Source: Rhizobium sp. BK602 (GTDB taxonomy: Bacteria > Pseudomonadota > Alphaproteobacteria > Rhizobiales > Rhizobiaceae). From it: a stretch of 64,000 nt of DNA. The notes below the pieces were generated by a model that was not told where the DNA came from, searched no databases, and saw only the letters and a program-made list of their open reading frames with translations. The position numbers and the translations under genes were made by a program. Location: the NCBI RefSeq assembly GCF_014195095.1, contig NZ_JACIBC010000003.1:679810-743809 (forward strand), read 5' to 3'. Positions 47,373 through 55,308 of the stretch are shown in pieces. Each line of letters opens with the position of its first letter. Positions within the stretch are counted from its first letter, which is position 1.

Positions 47373-47441
47373 AGCTCAGCCGGACCCGATTTGACCAGCA
47401 TAAGCCATATTGATCCGCCACTTAGAACAAAGGGAATGAAG

Positions 47442-48326
47442 ATGAAATTATCGATCCTTTCCGCCATCGCCGCCGCCGTGATGGCCGCCGCCACCTTCAA
47501 GCCCGCAACGGCGGAGCCCATCAAGGTCGGCAGCAAGAATTTCACCGAGCAATATATTCTCGCCGAAATGTATGCCGCCCTTCTCGAAAAGGCCGGCTTC
47601 CAGGTCGAGCGCAAGATCAATCTCGGCGGCACGATGATTGCCCAACAGGCGCTCACGACCGGCGCCATCGACCTCTATCCGGAATATACCGGCACCGCGC
47701 TCTCCGCCGTCGTCAAGGGAACGATGTCTACGGATCCGGACAAGGTCTATAATGAGGTCAAGGACTTCTACACCAAGCAGTTCAATCTGACCTGGCTGAA
47801 GCCCACCGGCATCAACAATGGCTATGTCATCGTCGTGCGTCAGGAAACGGCCGACGCCGACAAGCTGAAGACGCTGTCCGACCTTGCCAAGGTATCGGGC
47901 ACTCTGGTCTTCGGCGGCGGCGCCGAGTTTCCCGACCGCGCAGACGGTTTGCCCGGCCTGAAGCGTGTCTACAGTGCGGAATTCAAGGAATTCAAGCAGT
48001 TCGCCAAGCTCGGCCTGCGCTACGACGCACTTGCCCAGAAGGACATCGATGTCGTCAATGGCGCCGCGACGGACTGGCAGATCGGCGCAAAAGGACTGGT
48101 CGCGCTTGACGACGACAAGGGGCTCTTTCCGCCCTACTACCTTGCTCCGGTCGTCCGCCAGCAGGCACTGGACGCTAACCCGAAGATGAAGGACGTGCTG
48201 GAATCGCTCGGCTCCCATCTCGACAATGCAACGATGCGCGTCCTCAATGCCAAGGTCGAGAACGACCATGAGGAGCCCAAGGACGTGGCGGAAGCCTTCC
48301 TGAAGGAAAAGGGCCTGCTTCCCTGA
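47442..48326 (+). CDS. quaternary-amine ABC substrate-binding protein (OpuBC type, second)
   Basis: 294 residues with a signal peptide of about 22 residues (KPATA-EP). Typical OpuBC start of the mature protein, IKVGSKNFTEQYILAEMYAALLE, and GAIDLYPEYTGTAL. The ATG at 47442 has AGGGA six bases upstream. It is followed by a stem-loop. Similar in type to the first operon's receptor but clearly different in sequence, so its specificity may differ. Confidence 0.9.
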   Translation: MKLSILSAIAAAVMAAATFKPATAEPIKVGSKNFTEQYILAEMYAALLEKAGFQVERKINLGGTMIAQQALTTGAIDLYPEYTGTALSAVVKGTMSTDPDKVYNEVKDFYTKQFNLTWLKPTGINNGYVIVVRQETADADKLKTLSDLAKVSGTLVFGGGAEFPDRADGLPGLKRVYSAEFKEFKQFAKLGLRYDALAQKDIDVVNGAATDWQIGAKGLVALDDDKGLFPPYYLAPVVRQQALDANPKMKDVLESLGSHLDNATMRVLNAKVENDHEEPKDVAEAFLKEKGLLP

Positions 48327-48332
48327 TCGTTT

Positions 48333-48367
48333 GGGAGCGCGGCTGGCCTCGGACCTGCCGCGCTCCC
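48333..48367 (+). terminator. stem-loop after the second OpuBC gene
   Basis: A 10-bp stem GGGAGCGCGG / CCGCGCTCCC starts six bases after the stop. Likely mRNA protection or partial termination inside the operon. Confidence 0.6.
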
Positions 48368-48438
48368 TCCCGGCACCAGCGCCGGCAATCCGCAGCAATC
48401 GACGTGGCCGCCGGCGGCGGCATCCCTGGAGAACGGGA

Positions 48439-49443
48439 ATGCAGGAAATCTGGATCGACTATCTGAACGCCATCGATGCCAAGGCACTGGCGCTGACCAA
48501 CGACGAAATCCTCGATGCCGTCACCAGGGCATTGGACGCGCAAGGCCGCGGCGAAACCGTCATCGAGCCCCGCGTGCATCTCGTTCCCGAAAGCTCCGAC
48601 AAGGGCCATTTCAACGTGCTGCGCGGCTATGTGAAGCCGCTCGATTATGCCGGCGTGAAGGTGGTCGGCGATTTCGTCGACAATTACAAGCAGGGCCTGC
48701 CGTCCGAAATGGCGGTGCTCAATCTCTTCGATCCGCGCACCGGCATGCCGAAGGCGATCATCGACGCCACCGCGATCACCGATATGCGCACCGGCGCGGT
48801 CACCGCCATCGGCGCGCGCCATCTCGCCCGCAAGGACAGCAAGGTGCTCGGCCATATCGGCGCGCGCGGCACGTCCTACTGGAACGTGCGCCTGCTCGAT
48901 CATCTCTTCGATTTCGACGAAATCCGCATCCATTCCCGCCGCCCGGAAAGTCGCGATGCGTTCGCCGCCCGGCTGGAAAGAGACCTCGGCAAGACGATCA
49001 TCGTCACCGACAATTGGGAAGATTGCCTGAAAGACGCCGATATCCTGGTGGAAGCCAGCCGCCTGCCGGAGCCGACACCGCTCTTCAAGACCGCCTGGGT
49101 CAAGAAGGGTGCCTTCGTCGTTCCCTACGGCACGATGAGCGCGCTGGAATTCGACCTTACAGACATCATGGACAAGGTCGTCGTCGACGATTGGGGCCAG
49201 TGCGGTCCCGGCCGCCCCTATGGCGCGCTGCGCCGCCATGTCGACGAGGGCAAGGTGACGGCGGAAACCCTGCATGCCGAAATCGGCCAGATCGTTTCCG
49301 GCATGAAGCCCGGCCGCGAGAGCAACGACGAAACCATCCTCTTCTGGCACCGCGGTCTCAGCACCACCGATGTCGCGCTCGGCGCGGCAATGGTCGACAA
49401 GGCCAAGCGAATGAATATCGGCCAGCGCCTGCGGTTTGCGTGA
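48439..49443 (+). CDS. ornithine cyclodeaminase / mu-crystallin family protein
   Basis: 334 residues from an ATG with GGAG seven bases upstream. Family features: GDFVDNYKQGLPSEMAVLNLFDPRTGMPKAIIDAT, ITDMRTGAVTAIGARHLAR, a Rossmann region at KVLGHIGARGTSY, and LFWHRGLSTTDVALGAAMVDKA. The usual GxGxxG is degenerate (GHIGARG). Members reduce cyclic or linear imines or make proline from ornithine. Its place between a quaternary-amine receptor and the rest of that importer suggests work on a nitrogen-containing breakdown product. It is distinct from the gene at 1316-2257. Confidence 0.83.
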   Translation: MQEIWIDYLNAIDAKALALTNDEILDAVTRALDAQGRGETVIEPRVHLVPESSDKGHFNVLRGYVKPLDYAGVKVVGDFVDNYKQGLPSEMAVLNLFDPRTGMPKAIIDATAITDMRTGAVTAIGARHLARKDSKVLGHIGARGTSYWNVRLLDHLFDFDEIRIHSRRPESRDAFAARLERDLGKTIIVTDNWEDCLKDADILVEASRLPEPTPLFKTAWVKKGAFVVPYGTMSALEFDLTDIMDKVVVDDWGQCGPGRPYGALRRHVDEGKVTAETLHAEIGQIVSGMKPGRESNDETILFWHRGLSTTDVALGAAMVDKAKRMNIGQRLRFA

Positions 49444-49449
49444 TCGGCC

Positions 49450-50265
49450 ATGACGACGCCCGTGCCACCAATCGCCTGCTCGCGGATGTACAATCTCAGC
49501 CCGAACATCACCGGGCTGTGGGACAGGCTGTTTGCGTGGATCAGCGCTCAATCCGGCATCGGGCTTCAGGTGATCCCCCACGCGGCTCCGGCACCACTTT
49601 CCACGCTCTGGGAGCGGCCAGACATGGGCGCCGTCTTCATGTGCGGCTTCCCCTTTTCCCTGCTTGCGCCCGAAGAGCGGCCGATACCGCTCGCGGCGCC
49701 GATTTCGCTTGCGAGCTGGGCAGATGGGCAGCCCGTCTATGCGAGCCACATCGTCGCCGCCAGAGACACGGCTTTCGCAAGCAGCGATCTTGCAACGGCG
49801 CGATGGGGCTGGACGGTGCGCGATTCACAGTCGGGCTATAACGCGCCGAGGGAATTCGTCGCCGCATTGCCGAATGGAGACATGGTGCACGACACGGTCG
49901 GCCCGCTTCTCAATCCGCGCGGCGTCATCGACGCACTCAGCAGCGGCAAGATCGATGTCGGCGCGATCGACGCCTATGCCTATCAACTGCTGGACATGCA
50001 CGAGCCGGATGTGATCGCGCCGCTGCGCATCGTGGCGACGACCAAACCGGCGCCCTTTCCCCTGCTGGTCGCGGCGAAAGGGCAATCGCCGGAAATAGTC
50101 GAGGCGCTGCGGCGGGCGCTCCTTGGCGCGCATCGAAGCGACGAGGGACGCTCCATCCTCGCTTCCCTCGGACTGCGGGCCTTCGCGGCGCCGGATATCG
50201 CGCAATATGACCAGCTGCCCGTGAGAGCGCGAGATACCAACCGAGCCCTGGGAGGATCCTGGTGA
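49450..50265 (+). CDS. PhnD-like binding protein without signal peptide
   Basis: 271 residues with the phosphonate/phosphite-type binding-protein pattern (MYNLSPNITGLWDRLFAWI, WGWTVRDSQSGYNAPREF, GKIDVGAIDAYAYQLL). The N-terminus, MTTPVPPIACSRM, is not a secretion signal and no upstream start adds one. It begins six bases after the ornithine-cyclodeaminase-like gene and precedes the importer permeases. It may be a cytoplasmic ligand-binding protein or a THI5-like enzyme relative. Function unknown. Confidence 0.7.
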   Translation: MTTPVPPIACSRMYNLSPNITGLWDRLFAWISAQSGIGLQVIPHAAPAPLSTLWERPDMGAVFMCGFPFSLLAPEERPIPLAAPISLASWADGQPVYASHIVAARDTAFASSDLATARWGWTVRDSQSGYNAPREFVAALPNGDMVHDTVGPLLNPRGVIDALSSGKIDVGAIDAYAYQLLDMHEPDVIAPLRIVATTKPAPFPLLVAAKGQSPEIVEALRRALLGAHRSDEGRSILASLGLRAFAAPDIAQYDQLPVRARDTNRALGGSW

Positions 50266-50308
50266 ATCCGCCCCAGACACGCCGCTTTCAAAGCAAGGGA
50301 ACCCGCCG

Positions 50309-50932
50309 ATGAAATGGGTTCCGAAGAACATCGACCGGCTGGCCGGAGCACTCCTGGAACATCTCTATCTCGTCTTCTCGTCCGTCGGGATCGCATTGGT
50401 GATCTCGCTGATCGTCGGCATATGGGCGGCGCGCAAGCCTCGATCCTTCAGCGCGATCGTCATCGTCGCGGGCGTGCTTTTCGCCGTGCCGAGCCTCGCA
50501 CTCTTCGCCCTGCTCATCCCCTTGCTCGGCATCGGCGCCGCCCCCGCCATCACCGGCCTCGCCGCCTATTCGCTGATGATCCTCATCCGCAATATCGGCC
50601 TCGGTTTTCAATCCATTCCCCGCGACGTGCTGGATGCCGCGCATGGCATGGGATACGGAACCATCAGGCGTATCTGGGAAATCGAACTGCCGCTCGCCAT
50701 GCCGTTCATCGTCGGCGGCATCCGCATCGCCACGGTCACCGTCATCGGGATCGCCACGGTGGCGGCCTACATCAATGCCGGCGGGCTCGGCGTGATCATC
50801 TTCGAAGGCATCGACCAGCGCTTCCCGGAAAAGATCCTCGCCGGCGGCCTGCTCACCTCGGCGCTGGCGCTATCCGCCGACTATCTCTTCGCATCGATCG
50901 AAAAGATCCTGCGGCGGCGAAGCGGGAGGTGA
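50309..50932 (+). CDS. quaternary-amine ABC permease (second operon, first)
   Basis: 207 residues, about five spans, OpuBB-like (GVLFAVPSLALFALLIPLLG, DVLDAAHGMGYGTIRRIWEIELPLAMPFI, YINAGGLGVIIFEGI). It ends two bases before the next permease. Confidence 0.88.
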   Translation: MKWVPKNIDRLAGALLEHLYLVFSSVGIALVISLIVGIWAARKPRSFSAIVIVAGVLFAVPSLALFALLIPLLGIGAAPAITGLAAYSLMILIRNIGLGFQSIPRDVLDAAHGMGYGTIRRIWEIELPLAMPFIVGGIRIATVTVIGIATVAAYINAGGLGVIIFEGIDQRFPEKILAGGLLTSALALSADYLFASIEKILRRRSGR

Positions 50933-50934
50933 CG

Positions 50935-51570
50935 ATGATCCTGATCGACGCCTTCCACTGGATTATCAGCAATCCCGGCACGTTCTTCAGCGCCTTCAAC
51001 CGTCACATGCTGATGTGCGCAATCTCGCTCGGCATTGCCCTGGTGATCGCCATTCCTCTCGGCTTCGTCGTTGCCCGCGCGCCGCGCGCCGCTTTCGCCG
51101 CCATCAATATCGCCGGCTCGCTGCGGTCCATCCCGAGCCTTGCAATCCTGTCCGCGACCATGCCCTTTCTCGGTATCGGGCTGCTGCCTTCGGTGATCGC
51201 GCTGATCGTGCTGGCGGTGCCACCACTTCTGCTCAACACCATCGTCGGCATCAAGGAAATCGATCCCGCCCTTCTCGACGCCGCCAACGGCATGGGGATG
51301 GGGCGCCGCGACATCCTGTGGCAAATCGAGGTTCCGCTCGCCGTGCCCTCGATCCTTGCTGGCGTGCGCACCGGCGCCATCCAGGTGATCGGCGGCGCAG
51401 CACTTGCCTCCTTCATCGGCGGCGGCGGACTCGGCGATTTCATCAATGCCGGCATCGCCATCATGAACATGCCGCGCCTGCTGGTCGGCGCGCTGCCCAT
51501 CGCCCTTCTCGCCATCCTCGCCGAACTGTTTTTCGGCTGGCTGGAGCGATTTTTCACCCAAAGACGATGA
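50935..51570 (+). CDS. quaternary-amine ABC permease (second operon, second)
   Basis: 211 residues, about five spans, OpuBB-like (GSLRSIPSLAILSATMPFLGI, PALLDAANGMGMGRRDILWQIEVPLAVPSI, FIGGGGLGDFINAGI). The ATG at 50935 follows GGGAGG; the longer frame lies inside the first permease. Confidence 0.88.
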   Translation: MILIDAFHWIISNPGTFFSAFNRHMLMCAISLGIALVIAIPLGFVVARAPRAAFAAINIAGSLRSIPSLAILSATMPFLGIGLLPSVIALIVLAVPPLLLNTIVGIKEIDPALLDAANGMGMGRRDILWQIEVPLAVPSILAGVRTGAIQVIGGAALASFIGGGGLGDFINAGIAIMNMPRLLVGALPIALLAILAELFFGWLERFFTQRR

Positions 51571-51588
51571 CCGCGGAAGGCCATTGCC

Positions 51589-52527
51589 ATGATACGACTC
51601 GACCATGTCACCAAGAATTACGAGGGAAGCGGACGCCATGCCGTCGACAGCCTCGATCTCGAGATCGAAACCGGCACGACCGTCGCGCTGATCGGCCCTT
51701 CCGGCTGTGGCAAGACCACCACCATGCGCATGATCAACCGGCTGGAGACGCCGACGCGCGGCCGCGTGCTGGTCAACGGCCGTGACGTGGCGGAAACCGA
51801 TCCGAAGGAGCTGCGCCGCAGCATCGGCTATGTCATCCAGCAGGTCGGGCTGTTTCCGCATATGACGATCGAGCGCAACGTTGCGACCGTGCCGCGCCTG
51901 CTCGGTTGGGAGAAGGTGAAGACCGACCGTCGGATCGACGAGCTTCTCGACCTGGTCGGCCTCGATCCGGCGATCATGCGCCAGCGCCTGCCGCACGAGC
52001 TTTCCGGCGGGCAGCGTCAGCGCGTCGGCTTTGCCCGGGCACTCGCCGCCGATCCCGCCATCATGCTGATGGACGAGCCCTTCGGCGCCATCGATCCGAT
52101 CACCCGCGTGCGGCTGCAGGACGAATTCCGGCAGATCCTGAAGAAGGTCAGCAAGACCGTGGTCATCGTCACCCATGACATCGACGAGGCGATCAAGATG
52201 GGCGACCGCATCGCCATCATGCGCGACGGACGCCTGCTGCAATATGACACGCCGGAAGCGATCCTCACCCGCCCCGCCAACGACTTCGTGGAAAGCTTCC
52301 TTGGGCCGGACCGGGCGATCAAGCGCCTGAGCCTGATCGAGGTGGCAAGCGTCATGGCGCCGCCTACGGCAGAGGTTCCCGCTATCTCCATCCACCCTAG
52401 CGCCAGTCTCCATGACGCCCTGGCGCTGATCCTTGCCGATGATCTGCAGGGACTCGACGTCAAGGCGGAGAATGGCGAGAGCGTCGGGTATCTCTCGCGT
52501 GAGGCGGTGCTTTCCGCGCATCGATAG
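51589..52527 (+). CDS. quaternary-amine ABC ATPase (second operon)
   Basis: 312 residues, OpuBA/ProV-like: Walker A GPSGCGKTT, VIQQVGLFPH, signature LSGGQRQR, IMLMDEPFGAIDP, VTHDIDEA. The C-terminal regulatory part is shorter than in the first operon's ATPase and holds at most one CBS-like unit (HPSASLHDALALILADDLQGLDV). It completes the second importer and ends the operon. Confidence 0.89.
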   Translation: MIRLDHVTKNYEGSGRHAVDSLDLEIETGTTVALIGPSGCGKTTTMRMINRLETPTRGRVLVNGRDVAETDPKELRRSIGYVIQQVGLFPHMTIERNVATVPRLLGWEKVKTDRRIDELLDLVGLDPAIMRQRLPHELSGGQRQRVGFARALAADPAIMLMDEPFGAIDPITRVRLQDEFRQILKKVSKTVVIVTHDIDEAIKMGDRIAIMRDGRLLQYDTPEAILTRPANDFVESFLGPDRAIKRLSLIEVASVMAPPTAEVPAISIHPSASLHDALALILADDLQGLDVKAENGESVGYLSREAVLSAHR

Positions 52528-52591
52528 GGTGGAACGTTCCGAGCTGAGCAGACTTGCTTTCGATCAAGACAAGCCGCGTTTAGAGCCTGTC

Positions 52592-52881
52592 TCAGCCCAA
52601 CCAGTTTTCAACATCGCGCGGCCCGTAGACGACGGCAATGACAAAGATGCCATAGGGCATCGGCTCGTAGATGACGACATAGCGGCCCTCAATCAAAATC
52701 CGGGTGTGGGGCTCAATTCCGGCCGAGGAGATCCCATGAGGGGCTGTCCTGACGCAAGCTCGGCCTTGTCCAAAATCTGCGTGAGAAGAGCGTCCGCTGC
52801 CCGCTCATTGTCCGGCGCGATTGTGCGCCATATTTGGCGCAGATCTTCCTCTGCCTTGGGGCTTAGAATGTACTTAGGCAC
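52592..52881 (-). pseudogene. parE: ParE/RelE-type toxin, frameshifted
   Basis: A GTG start at 52881 overlaps the antitoxin stop by eight bases, the normal parDE arrangement. The first frame reads MPKYILSPKAEEDLRQIW through MGSPRPELSPT, then stops after PGF at 52693. Reading on in another frame gives RILIEGRYVVIYEP, then VIAVVYGPRDVENWLG and a stop at 52592, which restores a toxin of about 96 residues, the usual family length. A one-base deletion (or a sequencing error) near a short C run at about 52700-52707 explains it. If real, the toxin has lost its C-terminal beta strands and is inactive. Confidence 0.8.
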
Positions 52882-53149
52882 CGCGACGGATTTCCGCCTT
52901 CAACTCCGCCAGAAGCGTTTTGGCATCGACCTCACGGCCTTCGCCGCTTGCCATGCCTTCGTCATATGCTCTCTTGAGACGGTTGATTTCCAAGAGACGA
53001 ATTTCTTCACGCTGCTCCCATAAACGCAGGGCATCCCGAACCACCTCACTATTGGAGGCATAGGCTCCGGATTCAACAGCGCCGTGCAGCCGCGCCACCT
53101 GCTGAGGCGAGAGGGATATGGTGAGGGTTTTCATGGGCTCGGTTTTCAT
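52874..53149 (-). CDS. parD: ParD-family antitoxin
   Basis: Up to 91 residues (86 from the second ATG at 53134). It has a ribbon-helix-helix N-terminus (MKTLTISLSPQQVARLHGAVESG, then YASNSEVVRDALRLWE) and a charged helical tail that would wrap the toxin. It would neutralise ParE and repress its own promoter. It lies upstream of the frameshifted toxin, so it may now be an orphan antitoxin. Confidence 0.85.
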   Translation of the reverse strand: MKTEPMKTLTISLSPQQVARLHGAVESGAYASNSEVVRDALRLWEQREEIRLLEINRLKRAYDEGMASGEGREVDAKTLLAELKAEIRRGA

Positions 53150-53279
53150 GAGCTATTTATAGAAATCCTAACAAGAACTAATAATATCACATAGTTGGCC
53201 TGCGCGCGCCCCGCCACCAATATAAATCCCCGCCGCGTCGGCCGCGACAGGGAAAATGTCGGTACTACTTGGTTCGGCC

Positions 53280-55064
53280 CTACGCCGGCAGCTGGAAGAC
53301 CCAGTTGCCGATCAGCACGATGGCGAGGCCGCCGGCGATCGCCAGATAGGGCAGGATGCCTGCTTTCTTGACGCCGAGATCCTGGCCGACCAGGCCGAGA
53401 TCGTCCATGGCGCCGGCCGGGAACTTGCCGCGGTCGCGGACATAGTGCCGATAGGCAAAGACCGGCAGGATCAGCGCTGCGAAGGCAAAGCCGACCCAGA
53501 GCGCGTTGGCGTAACCCCAGACCTTGGCGCCGGCGCCGAGGAAGAGGGCGTTGACGAAGGCGAGGATGGTGTTGAGGCCGATCAGCCAGGTCGGCGCTTT
53601 CCATGGGCGCTCGATATGACCGGAATCGATACGGTGAATCCAGCCGGAGTTGAGGTTCAGGAAGTTGAAGATGATATAGCCGACGTTGGAGACGGCCAGC
53701 ACGAAGAAGTAGCCGCTTGCATCGGAGGCGATGGCCAGGAGGCAAAGGTTGAAGGCGAAGTCCGTCCACATCGCCCTGGTCGGCGCGCCGTTCTCGTTGA
53801 CGTGGTCGAGATATCTAGGCAGCCAGCCGTCCTTCGAGCCCTGATAGAGCGTGCGCGAGGAACCGGCCATGGCCGTCATGATGGCGAGGAAGAGCGCCAG
53901 GATCATCAGGACGACGAGGAGCTGGGTGACGATGCGGCCAGCGCCGATCAGGCCGCCGAGCGCTTCCGCCACACCGGTGCCGTCGACGATGCCGGGCGCC
54001 AGCATGCCGGCATGCCCGAGCACGCCCTGGAAGGCGAAGGGCACGAGGAAGAAGAACAGGCAGCAGACGAGGCCGGAATAGAAGATCGCCTTGAACGTGT
54101 CGGTCTTCGGGTTCTTCAGTTCGCGGGTATAGCAGACGGCCGTCTCGAAACCGTAGGTCGACCAGGCGGCGATATAGAGGCCACCCAGGAAGAGTGTCCA
54201 GCCGCCATTGCTCCAGGTGCCGTCGCTGCCGGCATAGGCAGCAGTCGGCGGCACGAGGCCGGTGACGTTAGAGGCCAGGATCTGGCCACTGACAATCGGA
54301 TAGACGCCGATGATCAGCAATGGCACGAGAACGATGATCGCGAGCCATTTCTGGACGCTCGCGGTCTCCGAAATGCCGCGATGCTGGATCGCGAAGATGA
54401 TCAGCATCAGGATGCCGCCGATGAAGAAGGTGGCGTTGATGTTGGCGGTTGCGAGGAAGGGAATATTGAAGCTGACCAGTGACCAGCTGCGAATGGCCGG
54501 CGTGAACGCGGCGACGCCGTCGGCGCTGAGCAGCGCCTTGACCGCATCGTCGGGGGACGTGCCGGCATGCGCCGCGATATACTCGGCCACACGCGGGCTA
54601 TCGGCCGTTATCGACGCGGCATGTGCACTGATCCAGTCGAGCACGGCTTGCGAATCCGCCGCCGGGATCGGGAAAAAGGCGTTCAGGATATAACCCGCCG
54701 CGATAGCGCAGCCGAGCGAGAGCACCGGCGACCAGGCAAACCAGTTGCACCAGACCGAAAGCGGCGCAATGAATTTCGAATAACGCAACCATGCGGTCGC
54801 GCCATAGACCGAAGCACCGCCGGATTTATTGCCGAACATGCCGGCGATTTCCGCATAGGTGAAGGATTGCAGGAACCCCATGATCATCGAAATGATCCAG
54901 ACGGCAAAGGCGAGTTTGCCCGTCGTGCCGGCAATACCGCCGATGGAGAAAAGAACGAGTGGCGGCACGCCCGCAGCCACCCAGAACGCGCCCTTCCAGT
55001 CGAGCGCGCGTATAAGCTTGCCTTCGGTGCCAGCGGGAGCGCTGGCGTCCACGATATCCGTCAT
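53280..55064 (-). CDS. APC-superfamily amino-acid/amine permease
   Basis: 594 residues with about 12 or more membrane spans. APC features: GGIAGTTGKLAFAVWIISMI, TYAEIAGMFGNKSGGASVYG, GFETAVCYTRELKNPK, MAGSSRTLYQGSKDGWLP. A long periplasmic-type insertion follows the fourth span (about 130-180). The ATG at 55064 has GGGGA upstream. It diverges from the TMAO demethylase gene, so it may import a methylated amine or a related amino acid; this is inference. Confidence 0.85.
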   Translation of the reverse strand: MTDIVDASAPAGTEGKLIRALDWKGAFWVAAGVPPLVLFSIGGIAGTTGKLAFAVWIISMIMGFLQSFTYAEIAGMFGNKSGGASVYGATAWLRYSKFIAPLSVWCNWFAWSPVLSLGCAIAAGYILNAFFPIPAADSQAVLDWISAHAASITADSPRVAEYIAAHAGTSPDDAVKALLSADGVAAFTPAIRSWSLVSFNIPFLATANINATFFIGGILMLIIFAIQHRGISETASVQKWLAIIVLVPLLIIGVYPIVSGQILASNVTGLVPPTAAYAGSDGTWSNGGWTLFLGGLYIAAWSTYGFETAVCYTRELKNPKTDTFKAIFYSGLVCCLFFFLVPFAFQGVLGHAGMLAPGIVDGTGVAEALGGLIGAGRIVTQLLVVLMILALFLAIMTAMAGSSRTLYQGSKDGWLPRYLDHVNENGAPTRAMWTDFAFNLCLLAIASDASGYFFVLAVSNVGYIIFNFLNLNSGWIHRIDSGHIERPWKAPTWLIGLNTILAFVNALFLGAGAKVWGYANALWVGFAFAALILPVFAYRHYVRDRGKFPAGAMDDLGLVGQDLGVKKAGILPYLAIAGGLAIVLIGNWVFQLPA

Positions 55065-55210
55065 CGATGAAGTTCCCCATTTTGTTCCGGACGTATCTCT
55101 CGTACGTCTCCCTGAACGTGCCTCCCATGGCATTTCAGGCCCGCCGGTGATTTTGACGATCCGTGTTTCCTGCACGGATTTCCGAGTCTAGGCCCTTTAT
55201 GGATAGTGAA

Positions 55211-55234
55211 GATATTTTCTTTTTAGTCAATATC
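55211..55234. promoter_or_regulatory. inverted repeat in the permease/tdm divergent region
   Basis: GATATT at 55211-55216 and AATATC at 55229-55234 face each other across 12 bases in an AT-rich stretch between the two divergent starts. It is a possible regulator site for both genes. Confidence 0.35.
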
Positions 55235-55308
55235 CCTTTACTTTCGGCAGGCATTTTGTCAGCATGATTCGAGTGCCGGGAGGCACATCGCTCCGCCGAG
55301 AGGACTGC

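Noticed and set aside
52592..53149. Genomic island boundary at the toxin-antitoxin genes
   Set aside because: No integrase, tRNA gene or direct repeats were seen, and composition does not shift clearly.
53256..54482. 408-codon open frame on the plus strand
   Set aside because: It mirrors the APC permease and is rich in Asp, Glu, Gly and Arg, typical of antisense of a membrane protein gene.
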